A stretch of DNA of 64,000 nucleotides from Ampelocalamus luodianensis (Eukaryota; Streptophyta; Magnoliopsida; Poales; Poaceae), in assembly GCA_036346255.1 (NCBI GenBank), contig CM070617.1, forward strand, positions 3,017,501-3,081,500, written 5' to 3'. The position numbers and the translations under genes were made by a program. The notes beneath the pieces were generated by a model. That model was not told the DNA's origin and searched no databases. It was given only the letters and a program-made list of their open reading frames with translations. Shown here piece after piece: positions 1 through 9,322 of the stretch (positions are counted from its first letter, which is position 1; each line of letters starts with the position of its first letter).

Positions 1-884
1 GAACTTCTGGTCAATGTATGGTGAATCTAGCACATGTCCCAGCGTGTATTATCGACATGTCATGTAAAGATGGTGCTTCTCCTAGTTAAGCAAGAAAAAT
101 CTCCCTGGCAAGGATTCAGTAATCCTAAACTAATTGTCTGTAATATCTATTATAGATAAAGATATTCTTAATAGCCCTCGAAGATACCCCGATCGTTAGT
201 ATTTACAATGACCAGGGAAGATTACAACTGGTCGTAATGTCTACTATGATTACTTTATGGTCGTAAGGTCTATCACGACCACCCTATAGTCGTAAGGTTT
301 GCTATGATCACCTTATAGTAGTAAGATTTGCCACAACCAAGTATGTTTATGGCCACTTTATATTCGATAAAACCCACAGACATACGGACCTTATCGACTA
401 AGGATTTTGTGCACTACGCTTATTCACGCGTAGTAGTTAATACATGTGCAATTTATCTCTGATATAACCGCACGTAGTTCTCTCTATCTCTGGCATAACC
501 GTATGGCGAACGTGCATGAACACGTCTCTCTGACAACAACTGTGACCAACGTGCTCATTCAAGCAACCGTCAATGCGCCTCCTCACACACAGCAACAACC
601 ACCACTTCAGAGAATATAAAAAGGGCGGTGCTTGTAGATAGAGAAGAGGACCCCGATCCCGATCCAATCCAAGAGATTTAAGACACAAAGAAGCCCTTAG
701 ATTTACTTACGGTGCCTTTTTTTTTCACTTTGTAAACACATTAAATATAGAACAGAAGAGTACGGTTATTATTCTCTACAGAGAAGCCTGAACCTGTCTA
801 AAAAATCTTATGTCTCTTCTTGCGTGATCTCGAACATATTGCTCTCAGCATTAATATCATAAGATCGATAGTAAAACATCGACA
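1..884 (+). mobile_element. LTR end of a Gypsy-like retrotransposon, 5' cut by the window
   Basis: This reads as the U3/R/U5 part of a long terminal repeat. A TATA box (TATAAAA, from 615) is followed by a leader with CCCGATCCCGATCC and then the stretch AGCCTGAACCTGTCTAAAAA (near 785), which is typical of grass Gypsy LTR ends. The likely LTR end is GACA at 881-884. It is followed at once by GATGACGTCGTTCGTGGGGA, which resembles a decayed Gypsy primer-binding/leader junction. No gag or pol reading frame follows, so only the 5' end of the element remains. Family assignment is inferred from layout, not from a database match. Confidence 0.5.
231..345. repeat. 29-bp minisatellite, four units, inside the LTR
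   Basis: Four tandem units begin at 231, 260, 289 and 318, each starting GTCGTAA or a one-base variant (GTAGTAA in the last). The period is exactly 29 bp. The first three agree closely and the fourth is more degenerate. It lies upstream of the LTR TATA box, where retrotransposon enhancer repeats are often found. Confidence 0.8.
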
Positions 885-1499
885 GATGACGTCGTTCGTG
901 GGGATACTTCGGCAATCTTCATTGTCCATAATCAGATGCCTCCATGGCAAACGAGTGGAATGAGAAGAATTGGTTTGGTCTCACACATTACGCAGGAATC
1001 GACATGGATACCTACTACAACTACGAGTAGAGTGTCTTTTCGTCCAAGTGTAATTCCAACTCCAGGGACCCTTCACCAGTCCTGGGGACCACAGCACGGA
1101 CACGATCCATGAGGGTACCTTATCTCCAACGCTCTCACTAGCACCATTATGCCCATAGGGGGAGTCAGAAACCTCACAGGGCAAGGGTCCAAGTGACCAC
1201 GACTAGTGCCACCCGACGGCAGGCACTGAATGCAGCGAGGTTCCAACCACCAAGCACTTAGGCTCGTCCTAGGATGCCTGGTCTCCTTCGTCGAGTTTTG
1301 GAATGCACAATTCCGGTGCTCGATCGCCATCTATTAACCGTCGCATTGTGGTTACCCCGACGTGATGAGGATATCAACCATTCGGATACGACCATGACTC
1401 CACCTCCAACCGGGCGATTCGACTGCCATCGATTCAGCTGCATCAAGCGCTACTCCAACACGCCGATGAATTTACTTCACTTATACCTGGTGCTGCGAC

Positions 1500-2555
1500 A
1501 CCTCACATTGGGCCGAGGGCCTTGTATTTGTATCAATCATTTGGCCCAAAAGGCAGCCACCACTCTAGGTTATTTGGACCGGCCACCTCCTGGGCCGCCT
1601 CCACCTGGGCCGGACGCATTGTTTATGGCACTGTTCATATGAATAGTAACCTATGAATAGTACCATATTGCTAGCGTTTAGACATTTGCGCTCCCTCTCC
1701 CCTATATAAGGAGGTTGCACCCCTTTAGTTTTATTTGGATTTTGTTTAGTTAAAAGTTAGCTTCATAGCAACTTTGTGTATTGGCTTATGTCGACTAGAC
1801 CAACCATAATACCGCTTCAGAATCCCAACTCAATTAAATATTTCAATCATATTTGCAATTTCAGATTGCTTATTATCTTGTTCTTGCCTACTTCTTCGGT
1901 GTATGCAGGAATCGACCTTCGTGGTCAGGTCAACCGGGTATTCGTGCTATCAACGACTTGTCAATCAGTTCAGCGATTACGTGGTTTCGAGTCTTGCGTG
2001 TTTGTAGCCAGGATCGTGAGAGTTGAGCGACACCTACCGGACTTATCGTTCTCATCGAAAAATTGGGCCAACAATAGGACTTTCGAGTTCATTACGACGC
2101 GGGACGTGGTCGAACATACTGCAATTGTAGATTCGGCCACATACCCAGAGAATTCGCCTTCGACAGGAGACAATTACAACCCAGAGTTCTCCTTCCTAGA
2201 GGGGATTAGTATGTGTCTAGAGGGGATTACTCTGTGTCGTGAGGTATTGTCTTTCGACTATACATCGAGCCAGGAGGGCTCGACCACAAGTGGCGATGGC
2301 AGCACCCAAGAGGTCTTCGTCCTCCCTACAGATCTTGATCACTCCCCGCAAAACAGGACTGGAGATACTGCCCATTGCACACATGCTTCGGACGCTCGTG
2401 CGAATGGCGAGAACTCCTCCAATGACAAGGGAAATCTCAACGTTCATGAGCGTAACCGATATCCTCGAAGTGATCGCACTCCATCAAGAGATGCAACAGT
2501 AGTCTCAGATAGAGATGATCCTGAGACTATCCAGGTAATAGTATTTAGTATATAA
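1500..2555 (+). mobile_element. Second LTR-retrotransposon relic, non-coding
   Basis: A promoter-like block (CCTATATAAGGAGG, TATA from 1703) is followed by TTTAGTT/AGTTAGCTT-rich leader sequence. Near 1908 comes GAATCGACCTTCGTGGTCAG, a phrase seen in untranslated leaders of many grass LTR elements. An open frame across 1776-2555 has no recognisable domain and looks like chance. Ends and target duplication were not found, so the extent is approximate. Confidence 0.4.
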
Positions 2556-2623
2556 CAAAATAAATATTGAATCCGTTACTAGTACTAAATCTGCTTACTT
2601 TCTTGGTTTATTAATCTTCCAGG

Positions 2624-2848
2624 TTGATTCGACCTGTGCGTACTCTACCGGTTTCAACTGCAACGACTGAACGTGCATTTTCTACAATGAAACTTGTTGG
2701 GACCAGGCTTCGAAATGAAATGGAACATGGATTTCTAAGAGATTGCGTGATAACCTATATTGATAGGGAGATCACAATAAAATTCTCAACAAATACAATT
2801 ATATATGATTTCTATGCAATGAAGTCACAGCGAGCACGACTAAAGTGA
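2624..2848 (+). pseudogene. hAT transposase, C-terminal dimerisation exon only
   Basis: This is the terminal exon of a hAT-superfamily transposase of the TTF-type/zinc-finger MYM-like group. The frame encodes LPVSTATTERAFSTMK, then RLRNEM, FLRD and a YIDRE motif, which is the conserved hAT C-terminal dimerisation segment, and ends AMKSQRARLK-stop. A polypyrimidine tract and AG at about 2621 look like a real splice acceptor, so the first codon is not a translation start. The DDE catalytic part and zinc finger are absent upstream, where unrelated LTR debris lies, so this is a 74-codon stump. The family call is secure; activity is excluded by the missing catalytic domain. Confidence 0.85.
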
Positions 2849-3480
2849 AAAATGTTAGTTCCTCTATCTTCTAGTTGTATACATTTTGGTTTTGCATGCA
2901 AGTGTAAAAGTTTATGTTATCAACACTTATTTTGTATAATTACACTCAATCTCGGCGTTTTATGAAGTTACTCAGTAACATATAATGAATCGCCGCTAGT
3001 TCCTAAGTCTCCGCAAAGCTCACCTTGCCCTCCGGCCTTGCCCACACGGCCCACTAAAATTGGCAGAAGAACAGGCATAGAGTTTGGCTGGGCTTTCCTA
3101 GTAGAAAGGAGGATCTCCTTCCGGGTGGAAATGGATAACAGAAAAGCATATCATCCGTCATCTTGGTTTATGCTAGGGCTGTAACTGAGAGCTTAATTCA
3201 CTCAGCAGCTGCATTTTTTCCCACACGACAGGCACAATATTTTTAACTTGCGTAGCACCCAGACAAGAACCAGAACCGCAGCCTCCAGTCTCCATTACGC
3301 ATTTACGCTCATCCATATTTCTAAGTAAGCGTTAACCTTAAAAGCAGTACAAGTTTATCCATCCATTAATTCCTCCTAATGCTAAGGTCTAGCTCCTGAA
3401 AATTATGGTCAGGGTTTTTTCAGAACCTGTGAAATAGGAGTCTCCGCAAAACATAATGCTCACAGCATTCACAACATATG
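2849..3480. other. Intergenic stretch without recognised features
   Basis: I see no coding frame with a recognisable domain, no inverted ends and no clear repeat between the hAT stump and the 3' end of the first sHSP gene. Confidence 0.5.
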
Positions 3481-3490
3481 CAAAACTGCT

Positions 3491-3499
3491 TTATTTATT
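3491..3499 (-). terminator. Poly(A) signal region of sHSP gene 1
   Basis: On the minus strand this reads AATAAATAA, about 165 bases past the stop codon of the sHSP gene at 3664. It is a plausible near-upstream polyadenylation element. Confidence 0.5.
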
Positions 3500-3663
3500 C
3501 GTCAATCAAGCAGACGACGATTACATAGAAGTTCGGAACAAGGGAAGTACAGAGTAATAGCAAACAGCAGAGCACATTTGCAGCAAGCCATGCACACGCA
3601 TGGACCAAACACGACTAGTAGCGGTACATCATCACACCGTCTTCAACTCACGTCCATGGAAGC

Positions 3664-4119
3664 TTACCCAGAGATCTCGATGGCCTTCACCTCGGTCTTC
3701 TTGACCTCGGCCTTGGGCACGGTAACCGTGAGCACGCCGTTTTCCAGGCCGGCCTTCACCTGGTCCACCTTGGCGTTCTCCGGCAGGCGGAACCGCCTCA
3801 TGAACTGGCCGCTGCTGCGCTCCACGCGGTACCACTTGTCGTTCTTGTCCTCCTTCTCCTTGCTGCGCTCGCCGCTGATCACCAGCACGTTGCCGTCCGC
3901 CACCTCGACCTTGACCTCCTCCTTCTTCACGCCGGGGAGGTCGGCCTTGAAGACGTGCGCCTCGGGCGTCTCCTTCCAGTCGATGCGGGCGTTGGCGAAG
4001 GCGGCGGTGTCGCGGTCTGACGACGCGGCTGCTGGGACGAGGGAGCGGAAGACGCCGTCGAAGGGGTCCCAGAAATCAGCGAAGGGGTCGAACACGTTGC
4101 TGCGCCTCACGAGCGACAT
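3664..4119 (-). CDS. Class I cytosolic small heat-shock protein (16.9/17 kDa type), sHSP gene 1
   Basis: This intron-less gene encodes 151 residues, the normal length for grass class I sHSPs, which are ATP-independent holdase chaperones that form cytosolic dodecamers. The N-terminal arm (1-45) has the class I signature NVFDPFADFWDPF. The alpha-crystallin domain spans about 46-137 and includes ADLPGVKKEEVKVEV and the GVLTVTVP motif (128-135). The C-terminal tail carries the I-x-I anchor IEI (147-149) and ends EISG. I chose the ATG at 4117-4119 because family homology starts at MSLVRRSNVF; the open frame runs 44 codons further upstream only as 5' leader. A TATA box and heat-shock elements lie upstream, so heat induction is expected. 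Third positions are strongly G/C. It is paralogous to the gene at 21129 and the broken copy at 7.3-8.5 kb. No defect is seen. Confidence 0.95.
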   Translation of the reverse strand: MSLVRRSNVFDPFADFWDPFDGVFRSLVPAAASSDRDTAAFANARIDWKETPEAHVFKADLPGVKKEEVKVEVADGNVLVISGERSKEKEDKNDKWYRVERSSGQFMRRFRLPENAKVDQVKAGLENGVLTVTVPKAEVKKTEVKAIEISG

Positions 4120-4232
4120 TGTTGTTTGCGCTTGTGTGTGTGGAATGGAAGTGTTTGTTGTGAGCTCGATCAAAATGCTTTGCAGATCTGTGTGCTCTTC
4201 TCGGTGGTTGGGAGGTTGGGAGTGAGGCAGGG

Positions 4233-4254
4233 TATTTATAGGTTCGTTCAAGAA
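4233..4254 (-). promoter_or_regulatory. TATA box and proximal heat-shock element of sHSP gene 1
   Basis: TATAAATA (4233-4240, minus strand) lies 114 bases from the ATG. Immediately upstream is TTCaaGAA (4247-4254), a two-unit heat-shock element in the usual tight spacing to TATA. Confidence 0.8.
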
Positions 4255-4366
4255 CTTGTACTGAATTATCTGGAGTTCTCTCGATCTCTCCCTCTGAGTA
4301 TGCAGTAAACGAAAAGCAAAAGCTTCTTTTTCTGTCTGGCCGTCTAGAAAGGGACCCCACCTTTTG

Positions 4367-4379
4367 TTCTAGAGTACTC
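4367..4379 (-). promoter_or_regulatory. Distal heat-shock element of sHSP gene 1
   Basis: The units TTC-ta-GAG-ta-CTC form three alternating 5-bp heat-shock repeats. The same core, GAGTACTCTAGAACA on the coding strand, recurs upstream of sHSP gene 2 at 20865-20879, followed in both by a GTGG-rich block. It is therefore a conserved promoter module. Confidence 0.75.
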
Positions 4380-4639
4380 TCGTGCTTCTTATTTTCGGCT
4401 CTATTAATCCCTTTTTCATTTCCCCATTTATAGCTGAATTTGTTCCTTTGGGAATTGATCGAGAGAAGGGGTGATAGAGCAGTGTCGTGATTTCTAGATG
4501 ACAGCTTATAACTTTTATCGAACGAATGATTTGGTCGTCAGGGAGAAGCATCGCAAACTCATTGGTTGCCGATTGGTGTCTGTCTGTCCTCTAGCATAGC
4601 AGATGAGCAATGTGTATCCTAGCAGGTTTAGAACTTCTA

Positions 4640-5720
4640 ATTCTTTTTTAGTACGATTTCTACTCTACTTTAGAAGAGGACTATATAAACCCACGAGATA
4701 TGGTCACATGAAACTAAGAAGCAAACCAAGCAAAATAAACTTATCCAAAGCAGAGGACACAAGACGATTAGATGTTAGGCTATTCTTTAACACTAGATTC
4801 TTTTATAGGCCAAGGATATAAGGATTCTAAAAGATTCGAGAGAGTTGTGATTGAGCGACAATCCCTTGTACTATTTTGAGATTGTGCTTAAGGAATTTAC
4901 AGTCGGTTTCGCCAAATCTTTTTATCTCGTCATGGTTGTTTCGTCGTCGTTATTCTGATTCTCTCTATGAGATTCATCTACTTCGTTCTTGATACTATGT
5001 ATGCTCGTGCCATATTTCACAAACTCTGATCCGATCCGGGAGCTGCAGCGTAGAAGGAGGGGTATCAGAGTATAACAAGTGGTATCAGAGCCAAAGCCGG
5101 ATTAATCTAATTTGTAAGAAGGTCGGCAAAGTGTCAAGTGGCACAAAATCAAAATCGATGTAGAGTCAAGTACAGAAATTTGACGACGGAGAAAATTTTA
5201 ACGTGTGGCATTGCGTGGTCAAAGATGTTCTCATCCAACAAGGGTTAATCAATGCTCTTAAAGGGGGGACAAACCGAAAAAGACATCAAATGAAGACTAG
5301 AAGGTGATAGACTAAAAGACTATCGGTACAATCCACCCATGTCTCTCTGATAAGGTAAAGTACTCGGTGATCAAGGAGATTTCGTCGAAGAAAATATGGA
5401 GTAACTTAGAATAATTGTATATGGCAAAGTCGTTGACAAATCGTTGGGTGCTGAAACAAACACTGTATAAGTTGCACATGGAGGAGGGTACACGTTTCGT
5501 TGACCATCTCAATTTCTTCAACGATCTTATCACACAACTGATTAGTGTGGATGAGAAAATCGAAGAGAACGACAAGGTCATCATACTAGCATCATATTTA
5601 TCATCATCATGGGAACAATTGGTGATGAATATTCTTATCAGAAAAAACACTCTCAACTTCGATAAAGCAATTGCATATCAATTTGAAGCGAAGTTGTCAG
5701 ATCCCAAATTTGCAATTTAG
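4640..5720 (+). mobile_element. Truncated Copia-type retrotransposon (LTR end, PBS, gag start)
   Basis: LTR-like sequence runs into a canonical initiator-Met tRNA primer-binding site, TGGTATCAGAGCC at 5080-5092. A partial second copy, GGTATCAGAG, lies just before it at 5061. Gag-coding sequence follows and stops near 5720, where unrelated LTR sequence begins. Protease, integrase, reverse transcriptase and the 3' LTR are missing. The left end of the LTR could not be fixed. Confidence 0.75.
5160..5720 (+). pseudogene. Copia gag fragment (UBN2/gag-polypeptide type), frameshifted
   Basis: The first part, readable from about 5173, gives KFDDGENFNVWHCVVKDVLI followed by QQGLINALKGG, the conserved Copia gag N-terminus. 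After a break near 5310 the frame from 5415 continues with MAKSLTNRWVLKQTLYKLHM, then EEGTRFVDHLNFFNDLITQL and the acidic IEENDKVIILASYLSSSWEQ block, in the normal family order. The two frames differ and stops lie between them, so this is dead. It lies 70-80 bases after the PBS as expected for gag. Confidence 0.85.
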
Positions 5721-5759
5721 GAATCTTCTGTGCTCACGACATCAGTCCTTGGATCAGTA

Positions 5760-7323
5760 GCCAGTGCCCATAGTTACATCATTGGATATCAAACACGTAT
5801 CACAAAAATATAAAACTATTACATAATAATAATCAAGCATAAATATACCTTACGGCCTTTGACTTGTAGAATGGCCGAACATGCCAAATCCCTTTAAAGA
5901 ATCGCAACGGAAGTGGAATTGAAATACAACACATAGAACTCTCACGATATGCCCACATGCAATCGACTGGAGCCCGCAACCTAGTCCTTGGCCTTCTTGT
6001 CTTTCAATCTTGAAGAATGTGCATAAGTGTCCATGTAACCTTCTTCTTTTATGCTTACTGAATAATAATATATTGAGCGGGCATGAGTACACAACCGTAC
6101 TCGCGAGACAACACACAGAATGTAGTTATATAATATGAAGGCTAATCAAAGGAATGACTTATGGTTCTTTTGTTTGCATAAAACCACTTATTGAAATTGA
6201 TTAAGTAGTAGCAAATCCTAAGACCTAGCATTTTTAACTAACACAGGTTTTAACAAAATTAAGTTTTGTTGTAAAATACTAGTGGATGCTCCAACCACCC
6301 AATGTTCGGGTCACATCCCGTACTTCTCACTGGTTCTCAACCAGGCTATCTAAAATTTCTAGGCTACAAACCATTATTTCCAATCACTGTGATGTGCTCT
6401 AACCCATCCTCTTATCATGTCCACAAATTATTTTATGAAAATAAAAGCTACTTCAAGCAAGTTCTCGGCACCGCCCATGACTGTGGGTACGACTATCTAG
6501 ATAGTTTTCTTACTCCACAGAATTCGTACACTTTACCCACAAGAGACAATCAGTTTATAATATCCGTCTTAACACACTTCCATAAGTGTACGACTAAGTT
6601 GATTATCATAAGGTATTTACAATGTTCCACCCCAACGCAACCTCACCCGCTAGGTATCACCTCCTTGGGCCACGCCCCCGGGAGGTCTCCCACTAGCGCC
6701 ATGTGAGTCGGTAGCTCTCTTACCCTTAATCCACACCACCCATCCACCAATGGTGAAGTTGCGAGGAGGCGAACAAATTAGTTAGTCAGGTCGTACTTAT
6801 TAGACTTGTGATTGCACTATTTTTACATGAGAGATTATCACAAGATCCGGGTCTTTCTCGGGAGGTACTTCCATATACCCACTCTATTGTGCTCCCAACA
6901 CCAGCCACTCTTTCCAGCCGCCCGAGTCTAAATCTTTTTGGGTTTTACTTTTGTTTAAAAATACTTTTCTAGTTCAACATATCAGCCATGCTCCATCCTC
7001 GACTGCCCAATATTATTTTTAAATGTTTTAATGATGTCGGGATAATTTACTGCCCGTATGTCAATGTCACTAAGCAAATCTAAGCGTTACTCTCAAGTAT
7101 ATACTTAGTAGCTACTCAGTATTCCATTAACCTAGGGTGACAAAGAATAATGTCCAAATTCAAGGATTGGAAATTTATACGCAATTATCAATTAGGGTAT
7201 TAACTACAGGCTAAAGCAACATATATGTATAATACAACAATGCAATTTCATAGTTGAAAACAATATAAATTGCATTTAAATGTAGGAGCAAAATGATCAA
7301 AGTGTTGACTCGCCTTGTTCAAT
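5760..7323 (-). mobile_element. LTR fragment, copy A of a family repeated four times in the window
   Basis: It carries the family landmarks GAGTACACAACCGTACTCGC (near 6084), ACTTTACCCACAAGAGACAA (near 6531) and ATGATCAAAGTGTTGACTCG (near 7292) in the same order and spacing style as solo LTRs B (32268-35201) and C (35540-38545). Orientation is taken from copy B, whose LTR start lies at its right end. The fragment abuts the 3' untranslated remnant of the sHSP pseudogene at about 7324. Neither true LTR terminus is present. Confidence 0.65.
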
Positions 7324-7325
7324 AT

Positions 7326-7744
7326 TCTTCAACTCACGTCTATGAAAGCTTACCCAGAGATCTCGATGGTCTTCACCTCGGTCTTATTGACCTCAGCCTT
7401 GGGCACAGTAACTATGAGTATGCCGTTTTCCAGTTCGACCTTCACCTGGTCCACCTTGGCATTCTCCGGCAAGCGGAACCGCCTCATGAACTGGTCACTG
7501 TTGTGCTCCACGCGATGCCACTTGTTGTTCTTGTCCTCCTCCTTGTTGTGCTCGCCGCTGATCACCAGCATGTTCCATCCCCCACCTCAACCTTGACCTC
7601 CTCCTTCTTCACGTCGGGGAGGTCGGCCTTGAAGATGTGCGCCTCGGGCATCTCCTTCCAGTCGATGCGGGCATTGGCGAAGGTGGCGGTGTCATTGTCG
7701 AAGGACGCCAGGACGATGGAGCGGAACATGTTGTCCAAGGGGTC
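7326..7744 (-). pseudogene. sHSP class I pseudogene, 3' part
   Basis: Homology to sHSP gene 1 begins in its 3' untranslated region (CTTCAACTCACGTC) and covers roughly codons 20-151. From about 7750 down to 7573 the frame reads LLDPLDNMFRSIV then FANARIDWKEMPEAHIFKAD. A one-base deletion near 7573 shifts frame, and the rest reads MLVISGEHNKEEDKNNKWHR through to the intact tail VTVPKAEVNKTEVKTIEISG and stop at 7350. The N-terminal arm is missing because plastid-derived DNA starts where it should be. Substitutions include LPG to LPD and S to H or N at normally conserved positions, so decay is well advanced. Confidence 0.9.
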
Positions 7745-7853
7745 CAAGAGATGGAAGGGCATAGCTTTTTTGTTTTTTCCTCTTTTCATCAAAGAGTTGA
7801 ATAATGAAGATAGATGGCAAGTGTCTAATCAATTTGATCAGGTCGTGTAGGAA

Positions 7854-7952
7854 CAAGGTTCAAATCGTCCATTCATTAGGATGCCTCAGCTGCATACATC
7901 ACTGCACTTCCACTTGACACCTATTTAAATGGCTCATCTCGCCGCTACCTTA
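7854..7952 (-). pseudogene. Plastid-type 4.5S rRNA copy in the nucleus
   Basis: Minus-strand sequence begins TAAGGTAGCGGCGAGATGAG and includes GTGTCAAGTGGAAGTGCAGT, then TGATGTATGCAGCTGAGGCA, and ends AACCTTG. This is essentially the whole grass plastid 4.5S rRNA with a few changes. It has no plastid promoter context here, so it is a transferred copy and not a working gene. Confidence 0.88.
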
Positions 7953-7959
7953 TCCTATT

Positions 7960-8305
7960 TTCATACTTCTGTCGCTCCATCCCCGTATGGGTGGAGAACC
8001 CGTCGCTGTCTCGACTGTGCTACCGGAGGCTCTAGGGAAGTCCGCGGAGAGAGCACTCATCTTGGGGTGGGCTTACTACTTATATGTTGATCCTCTCCAC
8101 ACTTGGCTACCCAGCGTTTACCATAGGCATGATAACTGGCACACCAGAAGTGCATCCTTCCTGGTCCTCTCATACTAGGGAAAGGTCCTCTCAATGGTCT
8201 AACACCCACACCGGATATGGATCGAACCATCTCACGACGTTCGAACCCAGCTCACGTACCGCATTAATGGGCGAATAGCCCAACCCTTGGAACCACCTAC
8301 AGCTC
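7960..8305 (-). pseudogene. Plastid-type 23S rRNA, 3'-terminal fragment
   Basis: The fragment covers the 3' end of plastid 23S rRNA, with the sarcin/ricin-loop neighbourhood seen as the complement of CTCTCATACTAGGGAAAGGT near 8167. A short deletion replaces sequence around 8080-8095 (ATATGTTGATCC). It breaks off at about 8305, where sHSP-like sequence resumes. Confidence 0.88.
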
Positions 8306-8310
8306 CAAGC

Positions 8311-8458
8311 CGAATATGTGCACCTTGGGCGTCTCCTTCTAGTTGATGCGAGCGTTGGCGAAGGCAGTAGTGTCGTTGTCGGAGGATGCCGGGACGATGG
8401 AGTGGAACATGTTGTCTAGGGGAAGGGGTCGAACACGTTGTCACTTCACTAGTGACAC
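8311..8458 (-). pseudogene. sHSP class I pseudogene, 5' part
   Basis: This is the N-terminal portion (about codons 1-57) of a class I sHSP. The start codon is changed: where sHSP gene 1 has ATG at 4117-4119, the aligned triplet at 8456-8458 is GTG. A 2-bp deletion just after it (AAGTGACAACG against AGGCGCAGCAACG) creates an in-frame stop. The segment at 8311-8425 overlaps codons also present at 7630-7750 on the other side of the plastid insert, so the two halves are not a simple interrupted gene. Upstream leader similarity continues to about 8575. Confidence 0.88.
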
Positions 8459-9322
8459 TCTTGTTTGTCTCTATGTGTGGGGATGAAGCAAGTGGGCGCG
8501 CTTTGGGACGTATGCTTTGCTCTTTTGTTCTCTTCTCGTTGGGCTTCAGCTCCAGTGCAAGGTGATGAATTTATGGGTGTGTTTGGTTGCCTACATCGAG
8601 GGTGGCTCGCACCAACGCATGCAATTTTCCACCTGTTTGGTTGGCTGCACCAAACTTGAGCCAGTCTGAGCTCATGCAAGATACCCTCTCGAGCCTAGCT
8701 TGAGAGAAACGCCGATTTCGAGCTTTGCCCGGGGGCTAGTCCCGCTTGATGCAGGCACGAGCGACTCTGCTATATCCGCTCGTGTGCATGGATGCACAGG
8801 GGTGATGCGAGGGGTCGCAAGGTGAGTTAGGGTCACCTCCTTCCCCGTGGCACCGTCGCTACGCCCGCCCCCGCGGCACTGCCCCACCGCAACCCCCGTG
8901 TCGCCCCTTCTCTGCCGCATCCTCCCCCCCAAGCTCGATTTGAGCACATGCCTGCGCCGGCCACTGTGCCACCTTGTTGTTCCCGTCAATCTGATGAGCT
9001 CCACCCACTCCCTTGTCATGTTGTGTTCCCAACCATCACAATAAAACCCCAACCAATTTTGGTTTTTGTCCACTAGAGCTCGCGCCACAATCTTCTTCTC
9101 CAACTCTGACCCGAAATCGCTCCACCGCCGCCATCCTCTCCCGGTGAGCCATTCCTCAATTACTCTATATCGAAGCATTGCCTTGCTGATGTAGGATTGG
9201 CCCCGATCTTCCGGTGGATGGTAATTCAATTTGTAGAGAGTGACTTTGAAGACGAGGCTACTTGACCAAAACTCGATCAAACCGTCTAACAATCGCTAAA
9301 CCATGCTCTTGTTGTTATCAAC

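Larger units (their letters stand above)
7745..8305 (-). mobile_element. Plastid DNA insertion (NUPT): 4.5S rRNA region and 3' end of 23S rRNA
   Basis: The insert reads, on the minus strand, as the plastid rRNA operon in native order: 3' end of 23S, 23S-4.5S spacer, 4.5S and start of the 4.5S-5S spacer. Recognisable pieces are ACCCAGCTCACGTACCGCAT and GGGCGAATAGCCCAACCCTT (complement of 23S, about 8245-8295) and CTTGGGGTGGGCTTACTACT (8062). The plastid leader-spacer GGTCGTGTAGGAACAAGG lies at about 7840. Differences from the plastid sequence I know are mostly C-to-T or G-to-A, the usual decay of methylated nuclear plastid DNA. It lies inside a broken sHSP locus. Confidence 0.9.

Noticed and set aside
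1776..2555. 259-codon open frame on the plus strand
   Set aside because: No signal, domain or codon bias typical of genes here; it runs through LTR-type leader sequence and its protein text has no family resemblance.
7293..7850. Plus-strand frames of 93-185 codons
   Set aside because: They are antisense to the sHSP pseudogene and plastid insert; the GC-rich sHSP genes leave long open frames on their reverse strand.
8672..9292. 206-codon minus-strand frame inside the 11.6 kb insertion
   Set aside because: No recognisable domain, shifting composition along its length, and overlapped by other frames. Possibly a captured fragment, but not supportable as a gene.
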